From positions 215,974 through 279,973 of the forward strand of contig NZ_JAVFCB010000005.1 of assembly GCF_030865425.1 (NCBI RefSeq): DNA of 64,000 nucleotides, read 5' to 3'. The notes under the pieces were generated by a model. The model saw nothing but the letters and a program-made list of their open reading frames with translations. It did no database searches and was not told the DNA's origin. Below are positions 17,726 to 27,330 of this stretch, piece by piece. Within the stretch, counting starts at the first letter, position 1. Each line of letters begins with the position of its first letter. Position numbers and translations under genes: made by a program. The stretch comes from Microbacterium capsulatum (lineage in GTDB: Bacteria; Actinomycetota; Actinomycetes; Actinomycetales; Microbacteriaceae).

Positions 17726-19006
17726 GTGGCCCTCATCGTGCAGAAGTACGGCGGCTCGTCCGTCGCCGACGCGGAGAGCATCAAGCGCGTCGCCAAGCGC
17801 ATCGTCGACACCCGGCGGGCCGGCAACGATGTCGTCGTGGCCGTGAGCGCGATGGGCGACACGACCGACGAGCTCCTCGACCTCGCCGCCCAGGTGGCGC
17901 CGATCCCCGCGCCGCGCGAGCTCGACATGCTGCTGTCCAGCGGCGAGCGGATCTCGATGGCGCTGCTCGCGATGTCGATCCACTCGATGGGCTTCGACGC
18001 CCGCTCGTTCACCGGCCCGCAGGCCGGGATGCGCACCGACAGCCGGCACGGCGCGGCCCGCATCGTCGAGGTCACCCCGACGCGTCTGCGCGAGGCGCTC
18101 GACGAGGGCGCGATCGTCATCGTCGCCGGCTTCCAGGGCATCAACGACGACACGCAGGACATCACGACCCTCGGCCGCGGCGGATCCGACACGACCGCCG
18201 TCGCGCTCGCCGCGGCGCTCGGAGCCGACGTGTGCGAGATCTACAGCGACGTCGACGGCATCTTCACGGCGGATCCGCGCGTGGTGCCGCTCGCCCGCAA
18301 GCTCTCGCACGTCACCAGCGAGGAGATGCTGGAGATGGCGGCGAACGGCGCCAAGGTGCTGTACATCCGCGCCGTCGAGTACGCACGCCGGCACGGCGTC
18401 CTGATCCACGCCCGCTCGACCTTCACGTCGAACGAGGGCACGTACGTTCTCGGCGAGGGCATGAAGAACCCCCGCGAACCCGAGGGAGAAGCCATGGAAG
18501 AGCCCATCGTCGCCGGGGTCGCCACCGACCTCAGCCAGGCCAAGATCACCGTCGTCGGAGTTCCCGACGTGCCGGGCAAGGCCGCCGAGATCTTCAAGAT
18601 CGTCGCCAAGAGCGGCGCGAACGTCGACATGATCGTGCAGAACGCGGCCCCGACCGGTCGCGCCGACATCTCGTTCACGCTGCCCAAGTCCGACGCGGCC
18701 GCCGCGCTCAGGGCGCTCGCCGCCGAGCAGTCCGACGTGGGCTTCGAGGCGCTCCTGCACGACGACCAGATCGGCAAGCTGTCGGTCGTCGGGGCGGGCA
18801 TGCGCACGCACTCGGGCGTCTCCGCGATCCTCTTCGAGGCGCTGTCGACCACCGGCGTGAACATCGAGATGATCTCGACGTCTGAGATCCGGATCTCCGT
18901 CGTCGTCCGCGGCGACGAGCTCGCCGAGGCCGCCCGCGTCGTGCACGCCGCGTACGGCCTCGACGGCGAGGTCGAGGCGGTCGTCGCCGCCGGCACCGGC
19001 CGCTGA
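17726..19006 (+). CDS. lysC: aspartate kinase
   Basis: A 426-residue aspartokinase that phosphorylates L-aspartate, the first step to lysine, methionine, threonine and diaminopimelate. The kinase domain begins [19 protein letters not shown] and holds [13 protein letters not shown]. Two ACT domains fill the region from about residue 260 ([18 protein letters not shown] and [15 protein letters not shown]) and are the site of lysine/threonine feedback. The GTG has an AGGAG ribosome site. An internal strong start at 18494 would make a separate beta subunit. asd follows 241 bases downstream under its own promoter. Confidence 0.96.
   Translation: MALIVQKYGGSSVADAESIKRVAKRIVDTRRAGNDVVVAVSAMGDTTDELLDLAAQVAPIPAPRELDMLLSSGERISMALLAMSIHSMGFDARSFTGPQAGMRTDSRHGAARIVEVTPTRLREALDEGAIVIVAGFQGINDDTQDITTLGRGGSDTTAVALAAALGADVCEIYSDVDGIFTADPRVVPLARKLSHVTSEEMLEMAANGAKVLYIRAVEYARRHGVLIHARSTFTSNEGTYVLGEGMKNPREPEGEAMEEPIVAGVATDLSQAKITVVGVPDVPGKAAEIFKIVAKSGANVDMIVQNAAPTGRADISFTLPKSDAAAALRALAAEQSDVGFEALLHDDQIGKLSVVGAGMRTHSGVSAILFEALSTTGVNIEMISTSEIRISVVVRGDELAEAARVVHAAYGLDGEVEAVVAAGTGR
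18494..19006 (+). other. lysC: internal translation start for the aspartokinase beta subunit
   Basis: An in-frame ATG ([17 protein letters not shown]) at codon 257 is preceded by GAGGGAGAAGCC, a good ribosome site. In Corynebacterium and Bacillus, lysC uses just such an internal start to make a regulatory beta subunit of about 170 residues carrying only the ACT domains. The sequence match to that site is close. That it is used in this organism is inference. Confidence 0.65.
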
Positions 19007-19056
19007 CCGATCCGAGATCCGACACGGCCCTCCGGCACCGTGTCCCGGAATCTGCA

Positions 19057-19117
19057 GACCGTGTCCCATTTCCTGTCCCCGGATCGCCCGATTCGCAACA
19101 GAAAGCGGGACACGGTC
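19057..19117. repeat. GTGTCCC hairpin repeat, copy 1
   Basis: The perfect 11-bp inverted repeat GACCGTGTCCC / GGGACACGGTC encloses about 39 bases. A smaller hairpin (GACACGG / CCGTGTC) precedes it at 19021. The arm ACCGTGTCCCATTTC and the opposite arm CAGAAAG-GGGACACG recur at 30721-30798. It lies between lysC and asd and may also end lysC transcription. Confidence 0.7.
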
Positions 19118-19138
19118 TTCGCACACCCGGGGAAACGG

Positions 19139-19144
19139 TAGAAT
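19139..19144 (+). promoter_or_regulatory. -10 box (TAGAAT) for asd
   Basis: The same strong hexamer as in front of lysC. It predicts a start near 19151 and an untranslated leader of about 97 nt that contains the hairpin at 19168-19207. Confidence 0.6.
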
Positions 19145-19167
19145 CGCCCAAACCCTGACACCGGCGC

Positions 19168-19207
19168 CAGGCGCGGATTCCTCCGCCACACCCGGCGGCC
19201 GCGCCTG
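19168..19207 (+). promoter_or_regulatory. structured leader hairpin of asd
   Basis: CAGGCGCGG pairs with CCGCGCCTG (9 bp), and inside it CCGCC pairs with GGCGG. No U-run follows, so it is not a plain terminator, and it does not resemble the lysine riboswitch. It could control mRNA stability or translation of asd; the role is unknown. Confidence 0.5.
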
Positions 19208-19238
19208 CGCCTCGTACGCCTCACGGCACGACGCCTAG

Positions 19239-20312
<1,074 letters not shown>

Positions 20313-20381
20313 TCGCCGGTTCGGCGAAAGATGCTCGGTCGGTTGGCCGTCGCGGCGAATATCCGCGGTCGCGCGGCCAAC

Positions 20382-20387
20382 TAGACT
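20382..20387 (+). promoter_or_regulatory. -10 box (TAGACT) of a leaderless mqo transcript
   Basis: Six bases (GGACTC) separate the box from the GTG start, with no ribosome site in between. Confidence 0.6.
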
Positions 20388-20393
20388 GGACTC

Positions 20394-21851
20394 GTGACTG
20401 AATCCGTCGACGTCGTCCTCATCGGCGGTGGCATCATGAGTGCCACCCTGGGTACCCTGCTTCACGAGCTGCAGCCGGACTGGAAGATCGTCGCTTTCGA
20501 GCGCCTGAGCGAGGTCGGGCAGGAGAGCTCGAACGCGTGGAACAACGCGGGCACGGGGCACTCGGCCCTGTGCGAGCTGAACTACACGCCGCGCGGCGAG
20601 GACCGTTCACTCGACGCGACCAAGGCGATCGCGATCAACGAGCAGTTCCAGCAGAGCCGCGAGCTGTGGTCGTCGTTCGTGGAGCGCGGCATCCTCGACG
20701 GGCCGAAGACGTTCATCAACTCCACCCCGCACATGACGTTCGTGCGCGGCGAGAAGGACGTCGAGTTCCTCCGCGCCCGGTACGCGCTGCTCAAGGACCA
20801 GCCGCTGTTCGCCGGCATGGAGTACAGCGAGGACTCGCGCGTCATCAACAAGTGGGCTCCGCTGCTGATGAAGCAGCGCCTCAAGGGCGAGCCGTTCGCG
20901 GCGACCCGCAGCGCGGCGGGCACCGACGTCGACTTCGGCGCCCTCACCGTCCAGCTCTTCGAGCACCTCTCCGAAAACGGCGTCGACGTGCGCACCGAGC
21001 ACGAGGTGCGCAAGCTCAAGCGCCAGCAGGACGGATCCTGGCTCGTCAAGTACCGCCACAGCATCGGCCGCACGCCCGGCGAGATCAAGGCGCGGTTCGT
21101 CTTCGTCGGCGCCGGCGGCTGGGCGCTCAAGCTGCTGCAGGGATCCGGGATCCCGGAGATCCGCGGATACGGCTGCTTCCCGATCGGCGGGCAGTGGCTG
21201 AAGACGTCGGACCCGAAGATCGTCTCCCAGCACCACGCGAAGGTGTACTCGCAGGCTCCTGTGGGCGCTCCGCCGATGTCGGTGCCGCACCTGGACACCC
21301 GCGTCGTGGACGGCGAGGCCAGCCTGCTCTACGGGCCGTTCGCGACGTTCAGCCCGAAGTTCCTCAAGCAGGGCCACATGCTCGACATCGTCACGCAGGT
21401 GCGCCCGCACAACCTGGGCAGCATGCTCAAGGTCGCGTTCACGAACGTCGATCTGATCACGTACCTCGTCAGCGAGCTGCTGAAGACGCACAAGAAGAAG
21501 GTCGAGACGCTGCGCCAGTTCGCGCCGACCGTGAAGGACGGCGACTGGGAGCTGCTGCAGGCCGGGCAGCGCGCGCAGGTCATGCGCGACGGCAAGCTGC
21601 AGTTCGGCACGGAGATCGTCGCCTCCGCGGACGGCTCGATCGCGGGGCTGCTCGGCGCATCGCCCGGGGCCTCGACCGCCCCGTCGATCATGCTCGAGCT
21701 GCTACGCCGCTGCTTCCCGGACCAGTACGCCGGCTGGGAGCCCGCGCTGCAGGACCTGGTCCCGACGCTCGGCACGAAGCTCAACGACGACGACGCGGCC
21801 GCGAGCTCGGCGATGGCGTCGACCGCGGCGGCGCTCGAGCTCACGGCCTGA
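20394..21851 (+). CDS. mqo: malate:quinone oxidoreductase
   Basis: A 485-residue FAD enzyme of the Mqo family, which oxidises L-malate to oxaloacetate at the membrane and passes electrons to the quinone pool. The N-terminal dinucleotide fold is VVLIGGGIMSATLGTLLHEL, and the Mqo-specific phrase NAGTGHSALCELNYTP follows at about residue 47. GADWALKLLQ-like and PGASTAPSIMLELL segments near the end are typical. The start is a leaderless GTG. The short C-terminal Ala-rich tail is variable in the family. Confidence 0.96.
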   Translation: MTESVDVVLIGGGIMSATLGTLLHELQPDWKIVAFERLSEVGQESSNAWNNAGTGHSALCELNYTPRGEDRSLDATKAIAINEQFQQSRELWSSFVERGILDGPKTFINSTPHMTFVRGEKDVEFLRARYALLKDQPLFAGMEYSEDSRVINKWAPLLMKQRLKGEPFAATRSAAGTDVDFGALTVQLFEHLSENGVDVRTEHEVRKLKRQQDGSWLVKYRHSIGRTPGEIKARFVFVGAGGWALKLLQGSGIPEIRGYGCFPIGGQWLKTSDPKIVSQHHAKVYSQAPVGAPPMSVPHLDTRVVDGEASLLYGPFATFSPKFLKQGHMLDIVTQVRPHNLGSMLKVAFTNVDLITYLVSELLKTHKKKVETLRQFAPTVKDGDWELLQAGQRAQVMRDGKLQFGTEIVASADGSIAGLLGASPGASTAPSIMLELLRRCFPDQYAGWEPALQDLVPTLGTKLNDDDAAASSAMASTAAALELTA

Positions 21852-21861
21852 TCGCACCGCC

Positions 21862-22476
21862 GTGGCCAAGCTGTACTTCCGCTACGGGGCGATGAACTCC
21901 GGCAAGTCCACGGCGCTGCTGCAGGCCGCCTACAACTACGAGGAGCGCGGACAGCGCGTGCTGCTCGCCAAGCCCGAGATCGACACCAAGGGCGCGAGCC
22001 AGATCGCCAGCCGTCTCGGGATGACCCGTGAGGTCGACTTCCTGATCGGCCCGGGGCAGGGGGCGCGCGAGCTGTTCCATCGCGAGCGCGACCGGATCCG
22101 GCGCAGCGGCCCCGAGACGGCGTGCCTGCTCGTCGACGAGGCGCAGTTCCTCGAACCGGGGCAGGTGGACGATCTGTTCCGGATCGCCGTGGAGGACGAC
22201 ATCCCCGTGCTCGCGTACGGGATCCGCAGCGACTTCCTCACCCACGTCTTCCCGGGATCCGGCCGGCTGCTCACGGTCGCGCACACGCTCGAGGAGCTCA
22301 AGACGATCTGCCGCTGCGGCCGGAAGGCGGTCTTCAACGGCCGCCGGATCGGGGATCGCTTCGTCTTCGACGGCGATCAGGTCGCGATCGACGGCGAAGG
22401 CTCCGACCTCGTGACGACGTACGAGTCGCTCTGCGGGCACTGCTACCTGCAGGAGTCCGGCGGTCGCCTGGGCTGA
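21862..22476 (+). CDS. tdk: thymidine kinase, type II
   Basis: A 204-residue TK1-like kinase of the thymidine salvage pathway. The P-loop is GAMNSGKST at 9-17, the catalytic region is LLVDEAQFL, the lasso region contains YGIRSDFLTHVFPGS, and the structural zinc is held by CRCG and CGHC pairs. The GTG start lies 10 bases after the mqo stop, so it is probably cotranscribed with mqo, though the two are functionally unrelated. Confidence 0.94.
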   Translation: MAKLYFRYGAMNSGKSTALLQAAYNYEERGQRVLLAKPEIDTKGASQIASRLGMTREVDFLIGPGQGARELFHRERDRIRRSGPETACLLVDEAQFLEPGQVDDLFRIAVEDDIPVLAYGIRSDFLTHVFPGSGRLLTVAHTLEELKTICRCGRKAVFNGRRIGDRFVFDGDQVAIDGEGSDLVTTYESLCGHCYLQESGGRLG

Positions 22477-22494
22477 GGGCGGTCCCCGCCGTCC

Positions 22495-22523
22495 GGTCGT
22501 TGAGCGAGCGCAACGCGACGAAC
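22495..22523 (+). repeat. GGTCGTTGAGCGAG-type dispersed repeat, intergenic copy
   Basis: GGTCGTTGAGCGAGCGCAAC followed by GCGACGAAC. It shares GGTCGTTGAGCGAG and (G)ACGAA with the copy inside dnaX at 12508. It lies just after the tdk stop codon. Confidence 0.6.
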
Positions 22524-22564
22524 CGCGGTCCCCGCGAACACCGTCTCGGCCTCGCGGTGTTCCG

Positions 22565-22627
22565 AACTCAGTCGATTCTGCGCCACACGCCGGTACGGAC
22601 GTCGGTAACCGCCGGATCGACTGAGTT
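22565..22627. repeat. 12-bp inverted repeat, large hairpin
   Basis: AACTCAGTCGAT at 22565-22576 and its exact complement ATCGACTGAGTT at 22616-22627 enclose 39 bases that can form a further CCGG-rich stem. It is placed between tdk and the lldR promoter. It may be a terminator or another dispersed hairpin element; no second copy was seen in this window. Confidence 0.55.
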
Positions 22628-22652
22628 TCGCACCGTCGAGCCCGGGCCTTGC

Positions 22653-22691
22653 GTGGTCTGACCACACGCGCTAACCTGTGGTCAGACCACA
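22653..22691 (+). promoter_or_regulatory. two FadR-type operators flanking the lldR -10 box
   Basis: A perfect 13-bp palindrome GTGGTC-T-GACCAC (22653-22665) and a perfect 15-bp palindrome TGTGGTC-A-GACCACA (22677-22691) share the TGGTCNGACCA core typical of FadR-subfamily GntR regulators. The -10 box TAACCT (22672-22677) lies between them, so bound repressor would block initiation. The 24-base centre-to-centre distance is about 2.4 helical turns. Confidence 0.85.
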
Positions 22692-22700
22692 GGAGGAGTC

Positions 22701-23459
22701 GTGCCGGAGACCGATGCCATGCCCGAGGTCGCCGTCGCACCCGCGCGCACCTGGCGCACGGTGCTGCAGCACATCGAGCGGCTGCTCCTCGACGGCGCGC
22801 TGGGCCCGGGCGACCGGCTGCCCTCCGAACGCGATCTCGCGGCCGAGCTCGGCGTCGGCCGGTCCAGCGTGCGCGAGGCGATCCGCGTGCTCGAGGTGAT
22901 GGGCCTCATCCGCACCTCGACCGGATCAGGGCCGCAGTCGGGCGCGATCGTCATCGCGGCGCCCGGGGGAGGCCTCTCCGCCCTGCTGCGGCTCCAGGTC
23001 GCCGCCCAGGGCTTCCCGATCGCCGACGTCGTCGGAACCCGCCTCATCCTCGAGCAGGCGGTCGTGGCGGCCCTCGCCGCGGCGGAGGACCGCGACACCG
23101 CCGCCGTGCACCGGATCCTCGACGCGATGGACGCCGATCTCGACCCGCACGACTTCCTCGCCCTCGATGCGCAGCTGCACCTCGCCCTCGCCGAGGCGAG
23201 CGGCAATGCCGTCGTCGCCGCCATGATGACCGGGCTGCGCGACGCCGTCGAGTCGTACGTGCTCGCCGGATCCGCGGGGATCCGGGACTGGAAGAGCATG
23301 GCGGACCGGCTCCGCACCGAGCACCGCGACATCGTGCGCGCCATCGACGGCGGCCATGCCGACGCCGCTGCCGTCCTCGTGCGCGACCACATCACCGGCT
23401 ATTACGCCGCGACCGGCCTCGCCGGAACGCAGACCCCCGATCGGAAGGATCGCCCATGA
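22701..23459 (+). CDS. lldR: FadR-type GntR regulator of lactate utilisation
   Basis: A 252-residue regulator. The winged helix is at about 15-80 ([20 protein letters not shown], then [20 protein letters not shown]) and the helical FCD ligand domain at about 100-230, with metal-binding Asp/His residues ([16 protein letters not shown]). The GTG start follows AGGAGGAG. Two operators overlap its promoter, implying autorepression, and its stop overlaps the lldD start (ATGA). It probably responds to L-lactate; this is inferred from the neighbour. Confidence 0.85.
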   Translation: MPETDAMPEVAVAPARTWRTVLQHIERLLLDGALGPGDRLPSERDLAAELGVGRSSVREAIRVLEVMGLIRTSTGSGPQSGAIVIAAPGGGLSALLRLQVAAQGFPIADVVGTRLILEQAVVAALAAAEDRDTAAVHRILDAMDADLDPHDFLALDAQLHLALAEASGNAVVAAMMTGLRDAVESYVLAGSAGIRDWKSMADRLRTEHRDIVRAIDGGHADAAAVLVRDHITGYYAATGLAGTQTPDRKDRP

Positions 23460-24715
23460 TTCAGCGACAGCTGCCCAAGCCCGCCGAGATCTTCGAGCTG
23501 ATGAGGTTCAAGGCGCCCGAGCTCGACGGCACCAAGCGCCGCCTCGAATCCGCCCTCACGATCGCCGAGCTCCGCACGATCGCGAAGCGCCGCACGCCGA
23601 AGGCCGCGTTCGACTACACCGACGGTGCGGCGGAGGGCGAGTTGTCGCTGGCCCGAGCCCGCCAGGCGTTCCAGGACATCGAGTTCCACCCGGGGATCCT
23701 CGCCCCGGCGCCCGAGCTCGACACGACCACCACGATCCTCGGCGGACCGAGTGCGCTGCCGTTCGGCATCGCCCCGACCGGCTTCACCCGGCTCATGCAG
23801 ACCGAGGGGGAGTTCGCCGGCGCCGGCGCCGCCGCGGCCGCGGGCATCCCGTTCACTCTCTCCACGCTCGGCACGACCTCGATCGAGGACGTCAAGGCGA
23901 CCAACCCCGACGGACGCAACTGGTTCCAGCTGTACGTCATGCGCGACCGGGAGATCTCCTACGGCCTCACCCGCCGCGCCGCGGAGGCCGGCTTCGACAC
24001 CCTCATGTTCACGGTCGACACCCCGGTCGCCGGCGCGCGCCTGCGCGACAAGCGCAACGGCTTCTCGATCCCGCCGCAGCTGACCCTCGGCACGATCGTC
24101 AACGCGATCCCGCGGCCGTGGTGGTGGATCGACTTCCTCACCACCCCGAAGCTCGAGTTCGCGTCGCTGAAGACCACCGGCGGCACGGTCGGCGAGCTGC
24201 TGGACGCGGCGATGGATCCGACCATCGGCTACGACGACCTCGCCGTGATCCGCGGCATCTGGCCCGGCAAGCTCGTCGTCAAGGGCGTGCAGACGGTCGA
24301 GGACGCGGTGCGGCTCAAGGACGCCGGCGTCGACGGCATCGTGCTCTCCAACCACGGCGGGCGCCAGCTCGACCGCGCGCCGATCCCGTTCCACCTGCTG
24401 CCGCAGGTGCGCGCCGCCGTCGGTGAGGACTTCACGGTCATGATCGACACCGGCATCATGAACGGCGCCGACATCGTCGCCTCGGTCGCCCTCGGCGCCG
24501 ACTTCACGCTCATCGGCCGTGCCTACCTGTACGGCCTGATGGCCGGCGGACGCCGCGGCGTGGACCGCACGATCGCGATCCTGCGCAGCGAGATCGAGCG
24601 CACCATGCGCCTGCTCGGCGTCTCCTCGCTCGCCGAGCTGGAGCCCCGCCACGTGACGCAGCTGACCCGGCTGGTCCCCGTCTCCCGGCCCGCCGCGGAC
24701 GCCGCCGTCCGCTGA
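23456..24715 (+). CDS. lldD: FMN-dependent L-lactate dehydrogenase
   Basis: A 419-residue alpha-hydroxy acid dehydrogenase that oxidises L-lactate to pyruvate and reduces quinone. Features are FMN-binding [18 protein letters not shown], the active-site base in [16 protein letters not shown] (His, with the conserved Arg), and phosphate-binding [19 protein letters not shown]. The internal segment [17 protein letters not shown] matches the membrane-associating insert of this subfamily. It is translationally coupled to the regulator before it. Related glycolate oxidases have the same fold, so the exact acid is inferred. Confidence 0.9.
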   Translation: MIQRQLPKPAEIFELMRFKAPELDGTKRRLESALTIAELRTIAKRRTPKAAFDYTDGAAEGELSLARARQAFQDIEFHPGILAPAPELDTTTTILGGPSALPFGIAPTGFTRLMQTEGEFAGAGAAAAAGIPFTLSTLGTTSIEDVKATNPDGRNWFQLYVMRDREISYGLTRRAAEAGFDTLMFTVDTPVAGARLRDKRNGFSIPPQLTLGTIVNAIPRPWWWIDFLTTPKLEFASLKTTGGTVGELLDAAMDPTIGYDDLAVIRGIWPGKLVVKGVQTVEDAVRLKDAGVDGIVLSNHGGRQLDRAPIPFHLLPQVRAAVGEDFTVMIDTGIMNGADIVASVALGADFTLIGRAYLYGLMAGGRRGVDRTIAILRSEIERTMRLLGVSSLAELEPRHVTQLTRLVPVSRPAADAAVR

Positions 24716-24736
24716 CGTCCACCACCACTTCGTTCG

Positions 24737-24787
24737 CTGGTCGCGACACGCCCTCATTCGGCGGTTCAAGCGACGATTCGCGACCAG
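24737..24787. terminator. inverted repeat between convergent genes
   Basis: CTGGTCGCGA (24737-24746) and TCGCGACCAG (24778-24787) are exact complements separated by 31 bases. It lies between the 3' ends of lldD and the HAD gene and may end both transcripts. The long loop makes this uncertain. Confidence 0.4.
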
Positions 24788-24792
24788 TGAGC

Positions 24793-24847
24793 GGATCCGG
24801 GCTGGATCCGGCTCGGATCCGGCTCGGATCCGGCTCAGATCCGGCTC
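24793..24847 (+). repeat. five tandem 11-bp units (GGATCCGGCTC)
   Basis: Units start at 24793, 24804, 24815, 24826 and 24837. The middle three are identical and the first and last differ by one or two bases. Each unit carries a GGATCC or GATCC core. There are no spacers, so it is a simple minisatellite rather than CRISPR. Confidence 0.85.
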
Positions 24848-24859
24848 GCCGACGCGCGC

Positions 24860-25636
24860 TCAGCGACCGGTGTGTGACGGCGCCAGCGTGGACAGCAGGG
24901 CGTCGAGGTGGTCGGCGGTGTCCTCCCAGCCCTCCACGGCCACGCAGGGCACGCCGAGGGCCTTCACCGGGTAGTCGTTGCCGCCCTCGTCGAGCCGGTC
25001 CCCGTAGAACAGCATCTCCGCGAACGGGATCCCCGTACGGTCGGCGAGCTCGCTCATGCCGTAGGCCTTGTCGATCCCGGAGCGTGTGATGTCGATCGAG
25101 GTGGATCCGCCCGAGCGGACCTCCAGGTCCGGCACGCGCGGGGCGACGGCGTCGCGCAGGGCCGCGCGGCGGGATCCGTCCGGGTCCCACGCCTTCTTCG
25201 CGTCCTGCGGTGCCTGCTGACCGAGCGCGGAGAACGTGATCTGCGAGCCCCGATCCTCCAGGATCGGCCCCCACGTCTCGCGCTCCCAGAGGCCGAGGCG
25301 CGCGGCCTCCTCCTGCAGCGCGGTGAGCGCCGCGGTCTTCTGCTCGTCGGTGAGGTCGTGCGCGTAGAGGAGCGAGAAGCCGGATCCGTCGTAGCGGAGG
25401 TAGCGCGTGCCGCAGGTGGGCAGCAGGTGGATCCGCCCGAGCGTCGCCGCGTCGGCACGCCCGAGGTTCGCGACCACCTGGGTGCGGAACTGGTCCTCGT
25501 TGCCGCCGGAGATGATCGCGACCTCGACGTGTTCGGCGAGGGCGAGCAGCAGGTCGGCGATGCGGGGGCTGATCGCGCTCTTCGAGGGGGCGAGGGTGTC
25601 GTCGAGGTCGAAGGCGACCAGGCGGGGCGTCGTCAT
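24860..25636 (-). CDS. HAD-IIB family phosphatase
   Basis: A 258-residue HAD hydrolase of the Cof/phosphomannomutase-like group. Motif I is LVAFDLDDTLAPSKSAIS, motif II is AIISGGNEDQF, and motif III with the metal site is FYGDRLDEGGNDYPVK. The C2 cap lies between about 90 and 190. The start ATG follows GGGAAA; a TATCCT box lies upstream. The substrate is unknown; relatives are sugar-phosphate phosphatases. Confidence 0.85.
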   Translation of the reverse strand: MTTPRLVAFDLDDTLAPSKSAISPRIADLLLALAEHVEVAIISGGNEDQFRTQVVANLGRADAATLGRIHLLPTCGTRYLRYDGSGFSLLYAHDLTDEQKTAALTALQEEAARLGLWERETWGPILEDRGSQITFSALGQQAPQDAKKAWDPDGSRRAALRDAVAPRVPDLEVRSGGSTSIDITRSGIDKAYGMSELADRTGIPFAEMLFYGDRLDEGGNDYPVKALGVPCVAVEGWEDTADHLDALLSTLAPSHTGR

Positions 25637-25705
25637 AGCGTTTCCCAGGATACGGGAGCGGGCTGAGGGTTGCTCCGGGGGCGGTGCCGCCCGAGAATGT
25701 CTGCG

Positions 25706-26146
25706 ATGAGAGTTCTGCTGTTGATCGACCTGCTGATCGGCGGATACAACTTCGGCACGATCTGGGCGCACGAGGCCGACATCTTCCGCACCTGGCGTCT
25801 GGTCGGGGCGAGGTTCAGCGAGGTGCAGAGCACGCACTGGAGGAGGCTCCCGTACTGGGTCTTCTCGCCGGTGGCGCTCGGCCTGATCCTCGCCGCGGTC
25901 CTGCCCTGGATCGCGCCGGCCTCGTGGCCCGCCTGGGGCGTGTGGGGGTCGTTCGTCCTGCAGGTGGTCTCCCTGGTGCTGACGGCGACCATGTGGGGGC
26001 CGTGGCAGGCGAAGCTCTCGAAGGATCCGCGCGGGTCCGAGAGCCCCTATCTGCACCAGATCCTCTCCACGCATTGGATCCGCACGGCGCTGTACTCGCT
26101 GAACGCACTCGTGCTTCTCGTCTGGTCCGCGGTGGTGATGGGGTAG
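25706..26146 (+). CDS. small four-helix membrane protein, unknown family
   Basis: A 146-residue protein with four hydrophobic segments (about 3-20, 48-70, 77-98 and 125-145). I do not recognise the family with confidence; it has the general look of small DUF1772-type or similar membrane proteins. Conserved-looking charged residues sit in the loops (HEADIFRTWRLVGARF). The start is taken at the ATG exactly seven bases after GAGAAT, as for a leaderless gene; an ATG nine bases upstream is possible. Confidence 0.6.
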   Translation: MRVLLLIDLLIGGYNFGTIWAHEADIFRTWRLVGARFSEVQSTHWRRLPYWVFSPVALGLILAAVLPWIAPASWPAWGVWGSFVLQVVSLVLTATMWGPWQAKLSKDPRGSESPYLHQILSTHWIRTALYSLNALVLLVWSAVVMG

Positions 26147-26208
26147 GCGTCCGCGTGCCCGGCGTTCGAGAGCCTCGGCGTACGGGCCGGCCGCGTCCGG
26201 GCAAAGCG

Positions 26209-26239
26209 AAGGGGACCGACCCTGTGGGTCGGTCCCCTT
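26209..26239. terminator. 14-bp hairpin downstream of tRNA-Pro
   Basis: AAGGGGACCGACCC and GGGTCGGTCCCCTT pair perfectly around a three-base loop. It lies just past the 3' end of the leftward tRNA-Pro and past the end of the rightward membrane protein gene, so it can serve both. Confidence 0.75.
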
Positions 26240-26247
26240 GTCTGGTG

Positions 26248-26321
<74 letters not shown>

Positions 26322-26394
26322 TGGCAACCGTTCAAGTCTATACGGAATCGGGCTGTGCTCCGAATCGAGGCGGATCCCGCGCGTGGCGGACTCG

Positions 26395-27330
26395 TCAGGC
26401 CCGCGGCAGCAGCGTCAGCAGGGTCGCTTCAGGGCGGCACGCGATTCGGATCGGGGCGTAGATCGAATGACCGCAGCCGGCGCTCACGTTCAGAGGGATG
26501 CTGCGGCCCGCGTGGCTCCAGACGCTGAGGCCCTTCGCCTGCTTCAGCGGGATGTCGCAGTTCGCGACGATCGCGCCGAAGCCGGGGATGCAGACCTGAC
26601 CGCCGTGCGTGTGGCCGCCGAGGATCGCGTCGGCGCCGAGGTCGGTGAACGCGTTCAGCACGCGCTGGTACGGGGCGTGCGTGACGCCCAGGACGGGGAC
26701 GTCGGCCGGGCGGGCGCCGAGCGCGTCGATCCGGGCGGGGAGCACCTCGAGGTCGTCCCAGTCGCGGTGCGCGTCGTTCACGCCGAACACGTCCACCCGG
26801 GATCCGGCCACGGAGAGCGTGGCGGCGGCGTTGTTCAGTTTCGTCCAGCCGAGGTCGTCGGTGAAGAAGCCGTCCATCGCCTTCGTGTCGAGGCTCGGCG
26901 GGGAGGGATGACGCTTCGACGGGCCGAGGAAGTACCGGAACGGGTTGCGCGGCGCCGGGCCGTGCACGTCGTTGGATCCGTGCACGAACACGCCGGGCGT
27001 GCCCGCGAACGGGGCGAACGCGCGGCGGACGCCCTCCAGGCCGTCGACGTGACCGAGGTTGTCCCCGGTGTTCACGATGAGATCGGGGCGCAGGCCTGCG
27101 AGCGAGGCCAGCCAGGCCTGCTTGCGGTGCTGCCACGGTGCCATGTGCGCGTCGGACACGTGCAGGATCCGGATCGAACGGGATCCTGCCGGCAGCGACC
27201 GGGCGGTCGCGTGCCGCAGGGTGAACAGGTAGCGCTCGATCCCGATGCCCCACGTCGCGGCCGCGACGCCGGCGGCCCCCACCGCACCGAGTGCGATGAG
27301 GGCCGAACGGGTGGTGCGGGAAGACGTCAC
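26395..27330 (-). CDS. metallophosphoesterase, membrane-anchored
   Basis: A 311-residue calcineurin-like phosphoesterase with one N-terminal helix (about 9-30) and the metal-binding series ILHVSDAHMAPWQ, VNTGDNLGHVDG, VHGSNDVHGP, GVTHAPYQR and ILGGHTHGGQ. The third motif reads GSND instead of the usual GNHD/E, a form found in this actinobacterial group. The GTG start overlaps the stop of the penicillin-binding protein gene by four bases. The same two-gene order exists in mycobacteria (ponA2-Rv3683), which suggests a role in envelope metabolism; the substrate is unknown. Confidence 0.88.
   Translation of the reverse strand: MTSSRTTRSALIALGAVGAAGVAAATWGIGIERYLFTLRHATARSLPAGSRSIRILHVSDAHMAPWQHRKQAWLASLAGLRPDLIVNTGDNLGHVDGLEGVRRAFAPFAGTPGVFVHGSNDVHGPAPRNPFRYFLGPSKRHPSPPSLDTKAMDGFFTDDLGWTKLNNAAATLSVAGSRVDVFGVNDAHRDWDDLEVLPARIDALGARPADVPVLGVTHAPYQRVLNAFTDLGADAILGGHTHGGQVCIPGFGAIVANCDIPLKQAKGLSVWSHAGRSIPLNVSAGCGHSIYAPIRIACRPEATLLTLLPRA

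Noticed and set aside
24793..24847. Possible CRISPR array
   Set aside because: The units are 11 bp and directly adjacent, with no spacers and no cas genes.
26395..27330. Unusual GSND in place of GNHD in the metallophosphoesterase as a sign of lost activity
   Set aside because: To my knowledge related actinobacterial phosphoesterases carry the same form, and all other metal motifs are intact.
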